Assembly (NCBI RefSeq): GCF_004217415.1
Contig: NZ_SHLI01000001.1
Location: forward strand, 1,054,001 to 1,118,000
Length of the DNA stretch: 64,000 nucleotides
Direction of reading: 5' to 3'
Source of the DNA: Spiribacter vilamensis
Lineage (GTDB): Bacteria; Pseudomonadota; Gammaproteobacteria; Nitrococcales; Nitrococcaceae
Positions within the stretch are counted from its first letter, which is position 1; each line of letters starts with the position of its first letter. Both the position numbers and the translations under genes were made by a program. Below are positions 51,201 to 60,658 of the stretch, one piece after another. The notes under the pieces were generated by a model. It worked only from the letters and a program-made list of their open reading frames with translations. It did not search any database and was not told the DNA's origin.

Positions 51201-51766
51201 CCGCGCGTGTCCCGCATCCGGCGCTCGGTCTCCTGCCGCCGTTCCTTGTACAGGCTGATCCCGGCGGCCTCTTCGAGATAAGCGCGGAGTGTCTCGGGGC
51301 GGGCCTCGATCAGACGCGAGATGGTGCCCTGCTCGATAATGGAGTAGCTGCGGGACCCGAGCCCGGTGCCAAGGAAGACCTCCGTAATATCACGCCGCCG
51401 GCAGCGGCTGCCGTTGAGGAAATAGGCGGACTGGCCATCGCGGTTGACCTGGCGACGGATCGAGATCTCGGCAAAGCCGGCGTACTGCCCGCCGAGCGAC
51501 CCGTCGGCGTTGTCGAACACCAGCTCGATGCTGGCCTGCCCCACCGGCCTGCGGCTACCGGAACCGCTGAAGATAACGTCGGCCATGGAGCCACCGCGCA
51601 GATGCCTCGCAGAGCGCTCACCCATGACCCAGCGGACGGCATCGATAATGTTCGACTTGCCGCAGCCATTCGGACCGACAATGGCGGTAATGCCCGACCC
51701 GAGCACCACCGGAGTGGCATCGACGAAGGATTTGAAGCCGCTGAGACGGATTCGGTCGAGCCGCAT
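48251..51766 (-). CDS. smc: chromosome segregation SMC protein
   Basis: A 1171-residue condensin ATPase. Walker A is AIVGPNGCGKSNIIDAVRWV, the two long coiled coils flank a hinge (about residues 510-650), and the signature is NIHLLSGGEKALAAVALVFA near the C-terminus with Walker B PFCMLDEVDAPLD. It works with ScpA and ScpB, both in this window. Gammaproteobacteria of the E. coli type use MukB instead, so having SMC-ScpAB marks a more basal lineage. Starts 6 bases before the aminotransferase end. Confidence 0.97.
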   Translation of the reverse strand: MRLDRIRLSGFKSFVDATPVVLGSGITAIVGPNGCGKSNIIDAVRWVMGERSARHLRGGSMADVIFSGSGSRRPVGQASIELVFDNADGSLGGQYAGFAEISIRRQVNRDGQSAYFLNGSRCRRRDITEVFLGTGLGSRSYSIIEQGTISRLIEARPETLRAYLEEAAGISLYKERRQETERRMRDTRGNLDRLEDMRGEVARRLERLNDQARTAERYRALKAEERQRQVELTLLRIRRLEADSATLASELAAEETALEARLAGQRRSERDTESLRAEQTASSDHLNAVQARYYELGSALAALEQQLRHDRDTRARSERELEQIREAIRENDTALADDRREAQTLAQTIATETRGLAEADGVLSAADADVTAATRRLEAAREARDAVVGAQADAERQNELEQTRIEQIEARQREQNQRLERIDAERQALETTAMDTTDDDGERIDALESERTDRVECLAMIDQSLAKTRGERDPIQAELDAQRAALTRDQARLTSLQTLQDEALGSDQAIARWLSDRGIDARRRLVDQLDVTPGWERAVEWVLERALQALESTDAEVAGGRQALPTSGEVMLFAPPSAMSSRDSAPSPRSLAAQVAGPEAAIDLLRGVYGAADAEQAREWLADLPPGASVITPEGHWYGRGWLRLRATPDDPQAGVVARARAIEVVTDRIESTQAAIDDAATRLGVVDTRLDDLDARHQAMLDRRHALDRELAAAHARRESAQTRRAADRAQHERLSAERAELVEAMTAGASALDGARGRQRQARAEADTAAQRRRPVDDDCQSARTALDAAREAATTARERRQAVALRLERARTAHQSREQAIARLEQQDERLRVRVDELQTTIDALADPDQTREAERQSLLAQRAESETALANARRTLDDREEALRRLDRERLEAEQAVRERREACESLRHRRVEIEARLTTRREELESMPVTIDAVARDLSSDARESDHVAELERLSGAIEALGPINLAAIDEQAELAERKDYLDAQHTDLNAALETLENAIQRIDRETRERFQATFDEVSAGLQRLFPTLFGGGEAYLELTGADLLETGVTLMARPPGKRITNIHLLSGGEKALAAVALVFAIFELNPAPFCMLDEVDAPLDEANVGRFCDLLRTLSDRVQFIVITHNRITMEAASHLAGVTMAEPGVSRLVTVDVAAAVEMTNADT

Positions 51767-51771
51767 TGCGC

Positions 51772-52944
51772 TCAGCCGCCGGCCACCAGGTAACGCCGGA
51801 TGCGCTCGACCGCCTCCGCGAGACGATCGGTGTCGGTGGTATAGGCAAAGCGCAGGTGGCGCTCCGGAGCCGTGCGCTCGAAATCGAGGCCGGGTGTGAC
51901 CGCCACGCCGGCCTGCTCCAGCAGGTCCCGTGCGAGCGCGAAGCTGTCATCGCAGAGCGCCGAGACGTCGGCGTAGAGATAGAAGGCGCCGGCGGGATGG
52001 CCGGGGATATGGAAGCCGAGCTCGCGAAGCGCCGGCAGCAGGAAATCGCGTCGCTGTCGGAACGCCTCGCGACGCGACTCGAAAATCGCCAGCGAGCGCT
52101 CCGTAAAGCAGGCCAGCGCGGCATGCTGCGCGGGTGTCGAGGCACTGATGAACAGGTTCTGCATGATCTTCTCGGCCACCGGTACCCAGTCCGACGGCAC
52201 CACCATCCAGCCGAGCCGCCAGCCGGTCATGCCGAAGTACTTCGAGAAGCTGTTCACCACGACGGCATCCGGCGCATGGATCAGCGCCTGGGCCGGCATG
52301 CCGTCGTAGTCGAGCCCGTGATAGATCTCGTCCACCACCAGGCCGATTCCCCGCCGCTGGGCCAGGGCGCCGAGGCCAGCCAGATCGGCGGCCCGGGCGA
52401 GGGTTCCGGTCGGATTGCCGGGCGAGCCCACGAGCATCGCCGCCGTGGACTCGTCACAGGCGGCCTCAGCCAGTGCCGGAGTGAGCTGGTAGTCGGTCCC
52501 GGCATCGACTCGTACCGCCCGTGGAACGGCGTCCACCAGCTCCGCGAAGTTGCGGTTGCACGGATACCCCGGATCGGGCAGCAGGACATTACGCCCCGGA
52601 TCGGCGAGCATGGCCATTGCCACCACCAGTGCCCCGCTTGCCCCGGGCGTGACCAGGATGCGCCCGGGATCGACCTGCACCCCGTAGCGCGCGGCATAGT
52701 GCCCGGCAATCGCCTCGCGCAGTGCCGGCAGGCCCGCCGCCGGCAGATAGCCGGTATGGCCATCGGCGAGTGCGCGCGCGCCGGCATCGCGTACCGGTGC
52801 CGCAGTGGGGAAATCGGGCTCGCCGATCTCCATGTGGATGATGTCGCGACCGCCCGCCTCCAGCTCGCGGGCCCGTCCGAGCAGGGCCATGACGTGAAAC
52901 GGCTGGATACGATGGCTGCGGGCGGACAGGCTGGGAAGTGACAC
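51772..52944 (-). CDS. pyridoxal phosphate-dependent aminotransferase (class I/II)
   Basis: A 390-residue aminotransferase of the AspC/alanine type. The PLP Lys is in VVVNSFSKYFGMTGWRLGWM, and PGNPTGTLARA and DEIYHGLDYDG are conserved. The start is a GTG at 52944 with GAGG upstream, giving VSLPSLSARSHRIQPFHVMA. The frame is open to 53367, but that is antisense to gluQ. The amino-acid substrate is not fixed by sequence. Divergent from gluQ. Confidence 0.9.
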   Translation of the reverse strand: MSLPSLSARSHRIQPFHVMALLGRARELEAGGRDIIHMEIGEPDFPTAAPVRDAGARALADGHTGYLPAAGLPALREAIAGHYAARYGVQVDPGRILVTPGASGALVVAMAMLADPGRNVLLPDPGYPCNRNFAELVDAVPRAVRVDAGTDYQLTPALAEAACDESTAAMLVGSPGNPTGTLARAADLAGLGALAQRRGIGLVVDEIYHGLDYDGMPAQALIHAPDAVVVNSFSKYFGMTGWRLGWMVVPSDWVPVAEKIMQNLFISASTPAQHAALACFTERSLAIFESRREAFRQRRDFLLPALRELGFHIPGHPAGAFYLYADVSALCDDSFALARDLLEQAGVAVTPGLDFERTAPERHLRFAYTTDTDRLAEAVERIRRYLVAGG

Positions 52945-53028
52945 ATCGACCTCGGGCGGCGTTTTACCCCGGAGTGTAGCAATCGTTGCGGTGGCCGTGG
53001 CATGGACCGGGCGCGCTATGATGGGGAT

Positions 53029-53910
53029 ATGGAAGACACGCCTGTCATCGGCCGATTCGCGCCCAGCCCGACTGGGCCGCTGCACCAGGGCTCGCTCATC
53101 GCGGCGGTGGCCAGCTACCTCGATGCACGTTCCGCAGATGGGCAGTGGCGGCTGCGGATCGATGATGTCGATCGCGGTCGATCGCGGGCCGCGGCGGCGA
53201 GCGCCATCCTCACCACGCTGGAGGCGTTCGGGCTGGAATGGGATGGCCCGGTGCAGTACCAGGATGATCGCCGGGAGCGCTACCAGGCGGCACTCGAGCA
53301 CCTGGAGGCGGCGGGGCAGGCCTATCCCTGCGGCTGCAGCCGGCGCGAGATCGCCGCGGCCGCGCATTACGGACCGGCCGGCATGATCTACCCGGGGACC
53401 TGCCGATCCGGCATCCCGGCGGGCAAGACCGCGCGCAGCTGGCGATTCCGTGTCCCGACCGGGACACTCGCATTCACCGACCGGCTTGCCGGCGAACAGT
53501 CAATCGATCCCGCCGAGGCCATCGGCGATTTCGTTATTCGGCGTGGCGATGGCCTGCACGCCTATCACCTCGCCATGGTGCTGGATGATGCGGACCTGGG
53601 CGTTACGGATGTCGTCCGCGGGGGTGACCTGCTAACGGCCACCTTTCCGCAGATCCTGCTCCAGGACGCACTGGGGCTGCCCAGGCCGCGTTATCTGCAC
53701 CTGCCGGTGGCGCTGGACGAAGCCGGGAGCAAGCTCAGCAAGACCAACGGTGCGCCGCCGGTAAGGCCCGACGAGGCCAGCCGCTCACTCGGCGATGCAC
53801 TGACGTTTCTCGGCCACCCGCCGCCGACATTCCTGTCGGGCGCGCCGGTGGCCGGCCTGCTGGATTGGGCGGTGCAGCAATGGCGGCCTTCCGCGATCCC
53901 CGCACCGTAA
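53029..53910 (+). CDS. gluQ: glutamyl-Q tRNA(Asp) synthetase
   Basis: Adds glutamate to queuosine at position 34 of tRNA-Asp. 293 residues, without the tRNA anticodon-binding half of GltX. The HIGH motif is RFAPSPTGPLHQGSL, the KMSKS-like motif is SKLSKTNGAP, and a zinc site has CGCSRREI followed by YPGTC. The ATG at 53029 gives the family start MEDTPVIGRFAPS. Confidence 0.93.
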   Translation: MEDTPVIGRFAPSPTGPLHQGSLIAAVASYLDARSADGQWRLRIDDVDRGRSRAAAASAILTTLEAFGLEWDGPVQYQDDRRERYQAALEHLEAAGQAYPCGCSRREIAAAAHYGPAGMIYPGTCRSGIPAGKTARSWRFRVPTGTLAFTDRLAGEQSIDPAEAIGDFVIRRGDGLHAYHLAMVLDDADLGVTDVVRGGDLLTATFPQILLQDALGLPRPRYLHLPVALDEAGSKLSKTNGAPPVRPDEASRSLGDALTFLGHPPPTFLSGAPVAGLLDWAVQQWRPSAIPAP

Positions 53911-54036
53911 TGGAGCAATCGCGGCATCGGCGCGGGAATTTCGCCGGATGGCTTGGCATCAGGCCTTTCACACCCGCAGTATAAGGGTATAAGAAGAATC
54001 ACGATTGCAACCTGTCACTCAGGAGGAGAAAACGGC

Positions 54037-55974
<1,938 letters not shown>

Positions 55975-55980
55975 GCACGT

Positions 55981-56009
55981 CCCCCGGTGGCAGTTGATGC
56001 CGCCGGGGG
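55981..56009 (+). terminator. GC hairpin after acs
   Basis: CCCCCGGTGGCA pairs with TGCCGCCGGGGG across a 5-base loop, 12 pairs with one G-U. It lies 6 bases past the acs stop. No T-run follows, so it may be partial and let some transcript run into the symporter genes. Confidence 0.55.
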
Positions 56010-56153
56010 CACGGGCCCGACATAAGCCCAGGACACAGGCCGAGGGAGGAAGGACGCCAGCGAACGAGTATCCACACTACCGACACAGAAACAAAAAGCG
56101 GCAGGTCCGGTAGCGACACTGTCATTCGATAAGACCGCAGGAGGAGCGGAACA

Positions 56154-56420
56154 ATGGCTTCAGGCAAGGAACAGGCCGCGATGGCCTACTGGAAGGAGAA
56201 CGTCAGACTGTTGATCACGTTGCTGATCATCTGGTTTGCCGTATCCTTCGGACTCGGCATCTTACTCGCCCCGTTACTTAACAATATCGTTATTGCGGGT
56301 TATCCCCTCGGGTTCTGGTTCGCCCAGCAGGGTGCCATTTACGCATTCATCGTCATCATTTTCGTCTACGTGTTCCGGATGAACACGCTGGATCGGAAAT
56401 ACGATGTCGAAGAGCAGTAA
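56154..56420 (+). CDS. DUF4212 small subunit of a sodium/solute symporter
   Basis: An 88-residue membrane protein with two helices. YWKENVRLLITLLIIWFAVS is the DUF4212 opening and VYVFRMNTLDRKYDVEEQ is the tail that closes this family. It always pairs with a VC_2705-type SSS symporter, which follows after 14 bases. GGAGGAG lies just upstream. Confidence 0.93.
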   Translation: MASGKEQAAMAYWKENVRLLITLLIIWFAVSFGLGILLAPLLNNIVIAGYPLGFWFAQQGAIYAFIVIIFVYVFRMNTLDRKYDVEEQ

Positions 56421-56434
56421 CGAGGGGTAAAGAC

Positions 56435-58189
56435 ATGGATCTCGCACTCACGACTTACCTGATTGTCGGCGCCACCTTCGTGCTCTACATCGGCATCGCG
56501 ATCTGGGCCAAGGCCGGCAGCACCGGCGAATTCTACGTGGCCGGCAAGGGGATCAACCCCATTGCCAACGGCATGGCAACGGCGGCGGACTGGATGTCGG
56601 CCGCATCTTTTATCAGTATGGCCGGCCTCATCGCCTTTCTCGGCTATGACGCATCGGTCTATCTCATGGGCTGGACCGGCGGCTACGTGCTGCTCGCACT
56701 CCTGCTCGCTCCCTATCTGCGCAAGTTCGGCAAGTTCACGGTTCCCGAGTTCATCGGCGATCGGTTCTACTCCAAACCGGCGCGGGTGATCGCCGTCGTC
56801 GCCCTGATCGTGGCCTCGCTGACCTATGTCATCGGTCAGATGAAGGGCATCGGCGTCGCCTTCTCGCGCTTCATGGAGACGAGCTACGAGGTGGGTCTCT
56901 TCACGGGAATGGCGATCGTCTTTTTCTACGCCGTGATCGGCGGCATGAAGGGCATCACCTATACCCAGATCGCCCAGTACTGCGTCATGATCTTCGCCTA
57001 TACCATCCCGGCGATCTTCATCTCCCTGGCGATTACGGGTAATCCGCTGCCGCAGCTGGGCCTCGGTGGCACCGTGGCCGATGGTCAGTCCCTGCTCAAC
57101 ACCCTCGACAACATCCTTGTTGATCTCGGGTTCTCGCAGTACACGATCATGAAGGGCACGACGATGAACATGTTCTTCCTGACCATGTCGCTGATGATCG
57201 GTACGGCCGGCCTGCCCCACGTCATCGTGCGCTTCTTCACGGTTCCACGGGTGCGTGACGCACGCCTGTCGGCGGGCTGGGCACTGGTGTTCATCGCCAT
57301 TCTCTACACCACCGCCCCGGCCGTGGGTGCCATGTCGTTCTACAACCTGATCAATACCGTCCAGACGGGCGAGGTCGGGGCGGAGGAAGGCAACCTGGCC
57401 TACGAGAATGTCCCCGGCTGGTTCTCGCGCTGGGAGGAAACCGGGCTTCTTGGCTACGAAGACAAGAACGACGATGGCCGCATCCAGTACTACAACGACG
57501 ACAACGCGGAGTTTGAATCCACGGCGCAATCCTATGGCTGGGATGGCAACGAGCTGACGGTCGACCGCGACATCATGGTCATGGCCAACCCCGAGATCGC
57601 GGGGCTGCCCAACTGGGTGATTGCGCTGACGGTGGCCGGTGGTCTTGCCGCCGCCCTGTCGACGGCGGCAGGGCTGCTCATGGCCATCTCCTCGGCGATC
57701 TCGCACGACATGATCAAGGGCATCATCAACCCACGGATCAGCGAGAAGGGCGAGTTGCTGTCGGCACGCGTGGCAATGGGGGTCGCCATCCTCGTGGCCG
57801 GTTACCTGGGCCTGAATCCACCGGGATTCGCGGCGCAGGTGGTCGCCCTGGCGTTCGGACTGGCAGCGTCCTCGCTGTTCCCGGTATTGATGCTGGGGAT
57901 CTTCAGCCGTCGGATGAATAGCGCCGGTGCCATCGCCGGTATGCTCTCGGGTCTCAGCTTCACGCTGATCTACGTGTTCGTCTTCAAGGGCTGGTTCTTC
58001 ATCCCCGGGACGAACATGCTGCCGGATACCCCCGAGAACTGGTTGCTCGGCATCGGCCCGCAGTCCATCGGTGCAGTCGGCGCGATCATCAACGCCGTCG
58101 TCGCGACCCTGGTATCCCGGGCAACGGCACCGCCGCCGAAGGAAATCCAGGACCTGGTGGAAAGCATCCGGGTGCCCCGCGCCGCCTGA
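56435..58189 (+). CDS. sodium/solute symporter of the VC_2705 group (acetate permease-like)
   Basis: A 584-residue SSS-family transporter with about 13 helices. GEFYVAGKGINPIANGMATA is the SSS signature start and RFFTVPRVRDARLSAGWALV is conserved with ActP. A hydrophilic loop of about 90 residues carries the EF-hand-like DKNDDGRIQYYN (343-354). With acs upstream the likely substrate is acetate or another short organic acid. It is not the ActP-YjcH pair of E. coli, because the partner is DUF4212 instead of YjcH. Confidence 0.92.
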   Translation: MDLALTTYLIVGATFVLYIGIAIWAKAGSTGEFYVAGKGINPIANGMATAADWMSAASFISMAGLIAFLGYDASVYLMGWTGGYVLLALLLAPYLRKFGKFTVPEFIGDRFYSKPARVIAVVALIVASLTYVIGQMKGIGVAFSRFMETSYEVGLFTGMAIVFFYAVIGGMKGITYTQIAQYCVMIFAYTIPAIFISLAITGNPLPQLGLGGTVADGQSLLNTLDNILVDLGFSQYTIMKGTTMNMFFLTMSLMIGTAGLPHVIVRFFTVPRVRDARLSAGWALVFIAILYTTAPAVGAMSFYNLINTVQTGEVGAEEGNLAYENVPGWFSRWEETGLLGYEDKNDDGRIQYYNDDNAEFESTAQSYGWDGNELTVDRDIMVMANPEIAGLPNWVIALTVAGGLAAALSTAAGLLMAISSAISHDMIKGIINPRISEKGELLSARVAMGVAILVAGYLGLNPPGFAAQVVALAFGLAASSLFPVLMLGIFSRRMNSAGAIAGMLSGLSFTLIYVFVFKGWFFIPGTNMLPDTPENWLLGIGPQSIGAVGAIINAVVATLVSRATAPPPKEIQDLVESIRVPRAA

Positions 58190-58201
58190 GCGGCCAACGA
58201 A

Positions 58202-58228
58202 TCAGGGCGTCGATCGCCGACGCCCTGA
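58202..58228 (+). terminator. perfect hairpin after the symporter gene
   Basis: TCAGGGCGTCG and CGACGCCCTGA form a perfect 11-bp stem with a 5-base loop, 12 bases past the stop. There is no T-run. A second, stronger terminator follows at 58245. Confidence 0.6.
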
Positions 58229-58244
58229 TAATGCACCCAACCCC

Positions 58245-58275
58245 AACCCCGGTGGCCCCGCACCGGGGTTTTCTT
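58245..58275 (+). terminator. rho-independent terminator
   Basis: AACCCCGGTG and CACCGGGGTT pair as 10 bp around a 6-base loop, followed by TTCTTA. It ends the acs-symporter transcript. It touches the convergent minus-strand gene, whose stop is at 58274-58276. Confidence 0.75.
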
Positions 58276-60160
58276 ATAGCTGGAAGCGGACTTCGAGTTT
58301 CTTGTGCAGTCGCCGCGCCTCGCGGAAGGCCTCCTTGAGGATGCGACGGTCCATCGGGTTCACGCCCTCGGGATCGAGCCGGTTGCCCATGCGATCGCCA
58401 CTGGTCGACTGGTATTGATGCTCCCGCATCCGCAGCAGCTGTACGAAGGCAAAGGAGCGCTCGAAAGCGCCGGCGTCTTCCGGGGTCAGGACATCCGCTT
58501 TGGCGAGCTCCCGGAAACGCGTCTGCGTATGCGCATCGGCGATACCCGCCTGCAGCGCCAGCACACGCGCCGCATCGACGAACGGCGTCAGACCGCGGAC
58601 CTTGAGGTCGAGTCGGTGGACACCGTCATCATCCCGATCGGTCACGAAGTCGCGAAAGACCCCGAGCGGGGGTTTGATCGCCATACAGTTGCCCGCCAGC
58701 GTATGCAGGAATACCGAGTTGCCGGACGCGAGCTCAACGACCCGGCGCTGCAGCGCCTCGCCGGTAACGAGATCGCCCCAGACCGGACGGAAATCGAAGT
58801 AGATGGTCGAATGAAGGACATTCTCCGGCGTGGCACTGCCCACCAGCCGCCGGAACGTCGCCTCCCACTCCTCGAAGCTCAGGCACAGGCCGGGATTGCT
58901 GGCCATGACATTGCCCGTGCAGAGCGCGAAGCCGCAGGCGTCGAGGACCTCGTTGATGCGCCGGGCCAGGGGCAGGAGACGCTCGCGGACCGCCTCCGGC
59001 GTCTCCTCGCCCGGGTCGAAGAGGATGCCGTTATCCTGGTCCGTGACGCGGGTCTGTTCCCGGCGTCCCTCACTGCCGAAGGCAATCCACGTAAAGGGCA
59101 CACCGGGGTCGCCGCGCTCGGCGAGCACCAGCTCGATGGCACGGGTGACGGTGCGGTCATTGAGCAGGGTAATGATCCGTGTGATCTGCTCGACGCCGGC
59201 CCCGTGCGCCATCATGCTGTCGATTAGTGCGCCCACCTGGCCGCGGGCGAGCACCAGCGCATCGACGTCCTCGGCACCGGTAATCGAGCGGGTGAGATGG
59301 ACCAGGTTGATCCGCTGCAGGGCGAAAATATCGCGCTCGGAGATAACGCCGGCAAGGCGTCCGCCCTGATCGGTGACGATCATGTGCCGGATATGGTGCC
59401 GGGCCATCTCCACCACCGCCTCGAAGGCATAGGTCTTCACATCGAGGGTGATCGGCTCGCGGGTCATCACCGCCGCGAGCGACTCGTCGAGGTGGCTGCC
59501 ATCGGCCACCACCGAGCGCAGGTCATGGAGCGTAAAGATCCCCCGCGGGCGCTCCTCGAGGTCGGTGACCAGTACGCTGCCGACCTTGCGGGCGTGCATG
59601 GCCGCCACCGCGTCACGCACCGAGGTCTGCGCCTCGCAGGTGAGTGGCCGGGCGTTCATCAACTCCCCGAGGGGCGTATCCATCGTGGTATCACCGCCGA
59701 GATTGCCGGCGGCGCGGTGCTGGATGTCCTGCTGGACCTGATCGAGCAGGCCACTCACCCCGCGCAGACAGTAGTCGCGGAACATCGGGCTCTCGCTGAT
59801 CAAATGCTCGAACGCCGTCCGCGGGATGCGCAGGCACTGGGTCGGCGTCCCCGCCCGGTAGACGGTCCGCGTGGCTCGCTGACCGATCATGGCCGCCATC
59901 GGGAAGTTGTCGCCGGCACCCAGCTCGAAGCGCTCGCCTCCCGGGCGCTCGGCCCGGACCTGCCCCTCCACGATCAGGTAGAAATACGCCGCCGGTTCGG
60001 CCGTGGGCTCGAGGATGACCGTGCCGGCGGTGTAGTCGCGGACCTCGCAATGCTCCCGGAAATGCCGCTGCAGCGCGCGCGGCAGCCGGTCGAAGGGGGA
60101 ATGGGAATCGAGGAAAGCGCGGATCGCCGAGGCATCCGCGCTCGCGGTGGCATCCGTCAT
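58274..60160 (-). CDS. cNMP-binding/CBS/DUF294 nucleotidyltransferase-like protein
   Basis: A 628-residue cytoplasmic regulator. A cyclic-nucleotide-type domain (about 22-130) is followed by two CBS domains (about 165-285), then DUF294 with the GlnD-like motif AFGSEGRREQ (360-369) and Asp374/Asp376 in VTDQDNGIL, then the DUF294 C-terminal domain. The GS and DxD residues needed for a nucleotidyltransferase are intact. The ATG at 60160 has GGGAG upstream. In Pseudomonas and relatives such proteins lie beside the acetate permease. Substrate is unknown. Confidence 0.87.
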   Translation of the reverse strand: MTDATASADASAIRAFLDSHSPFDRLPRALQRHFREHCEVRDYTAGTVILEPTAEPAAYFYLIVEGQVRAERPGGERFELGAGDNFPMAAMIGQRATRTVYRAGTPTQCLRIPRTAFEHLISESPMFRDYCLRGVSGLLDQVQQDIQHRAAGNLGGDTTMDTPLGELMNARPLTCEAQTSVRDAVAAMHARKVGSVLVTDLEERPRGIFTLHDLRSVVADGSHLDESLAAVMTREPITLDVKTYAFEAVVEMARHHIRHMIVTDQGGRLAGVISERDIFALQRINLVHLTRSITGAEDVDALVLARGQVGALIDSMMAHGAGVEQITRIITLLNDRTVTRAIELVLAERGDPGVPFTWIAFGSEGRREQTRVTDQDNGILFDPGEETPEAVRERLLPLARRINEVLDACGFALCTGNVMASNPGLCLSFEEWEATFRRLVGSATPENVLHSTIYFDFRPVWGDLVTGEALQRRVVELASGNSVFLHTLAGNCMAIKPPLGVFRDFVTDRDDDGVHRLDLKVRGLTPFVDAARVLALQAGIADAHTQTRFRELAKADVLTPEDAGAFERSFAFVQLLRMREHQYQSTSGDRMGNRLDPEGVNPMDRRILKEAFREARRLHKKLEVRFQL

Positions 60161-60203
60161 GGGATTCTCCCGGGGCATTCGTTGACTTTGATGCCAGCGT
60201 ACA

Positions 60204-60234
60204 TGGACAAACGGCCGAGGGAGTAGCCTATACT
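60204..60234 (+). promoter_or_regulatory. probable sigma-70 promoter for the receiver gene
   Basis: TATACT at 60229-60234 is a near-consensus -10 element, with GGACAA (or TGGACA) 18-19 bases upstream. The transcript would start near 60241 and the GGAGGAGG ribosome site is at 60247-60254. The spacing is slightly long. Confidence 0.45.
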
Positions 60235-60263
60235 GGCAGAAAAAGAGGAGGAGGCAGCATCCA

Positions 60264-60656
60264 GTGGATGCTGAATGGCTTATGGTTAAAACGATTCTAA
60301 TTGTCGACCATGAATCCAATCTGACCAGTGCGCTCGGGTTCCTGCTCGAGCAGTCGGGGTTTCGCGTCGTACTCGCGAGTACCTGCGCCCAGGCGGAAGC
60401 CGCCATGAACGAGGCCTGTCCCGACATGGCCATGGTCAACACCACCCTGCCCGACCGCAGTGGTTATGACCTCTGCCAGCGTCTGCTCGCCGTTGCCGGT
60501 GCTGCCGGTCTACCCATCCTGATGCTGACTTCGCACAGCCTGCAGGTCGAGCGCGAGAAGGCGTTCTCGATGGGCGCGACCGACTTTATCGTCAAGCCCT
60601 TCGATCCGGCGACGATCCTCGGACGGGTGAGGGCCCTGGCCAGCGGAGCCGCCTGA
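60264..60656 (+). CDS. receiver-only response regulator lacking the phospho-acceptor Asp
   Basis: A 130-residue CheY-fold protein with no output domain. The phospho-acceptor position is Asn59 in MAMVNTTLPDRSGYDLC, and the acidic pair is Asp15-His16 (ILIVDHE), so the usual Asp-Asp pair is lost. Thr89 and Lys111 (IVKPF) remain. It therefore cannot be phosphorylated in the normal way. The GTG at 60264 sits 9 bases after GGAGGAGG; an ATG at 60282 is also possible. It ends 2 bases before the next gene, so they form one operon. Confidence 0.85.
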   Translation: MDAEWLMVKTILIVDHESNLTSALGFLLEQSGFRVVLASTCAQAEAAMNEACPDMAMVNTTLPDRSGYDLCQRLLAVAGAAGLPILMLTSHSLQVEREKAFSMGATDFIVKPFDPATILGRVRALASGAA

Positions 60657-60658
60657 GG

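Noticed and set aside
50183-51793. A 536-codon open frame antisense to smc
   Set aside because: High GC makes long antisense frames common, the product has no recognisable domain, and smc on the other strand is certain.
53953-53993. Sigma-70 or sigma-54 promoter upstream of acs
   Set aside because: TTGGCA and TATAAG are 21 bases apart, too far for sigma-70, and the GG/GC spacing needed for sigma-54 is not met.
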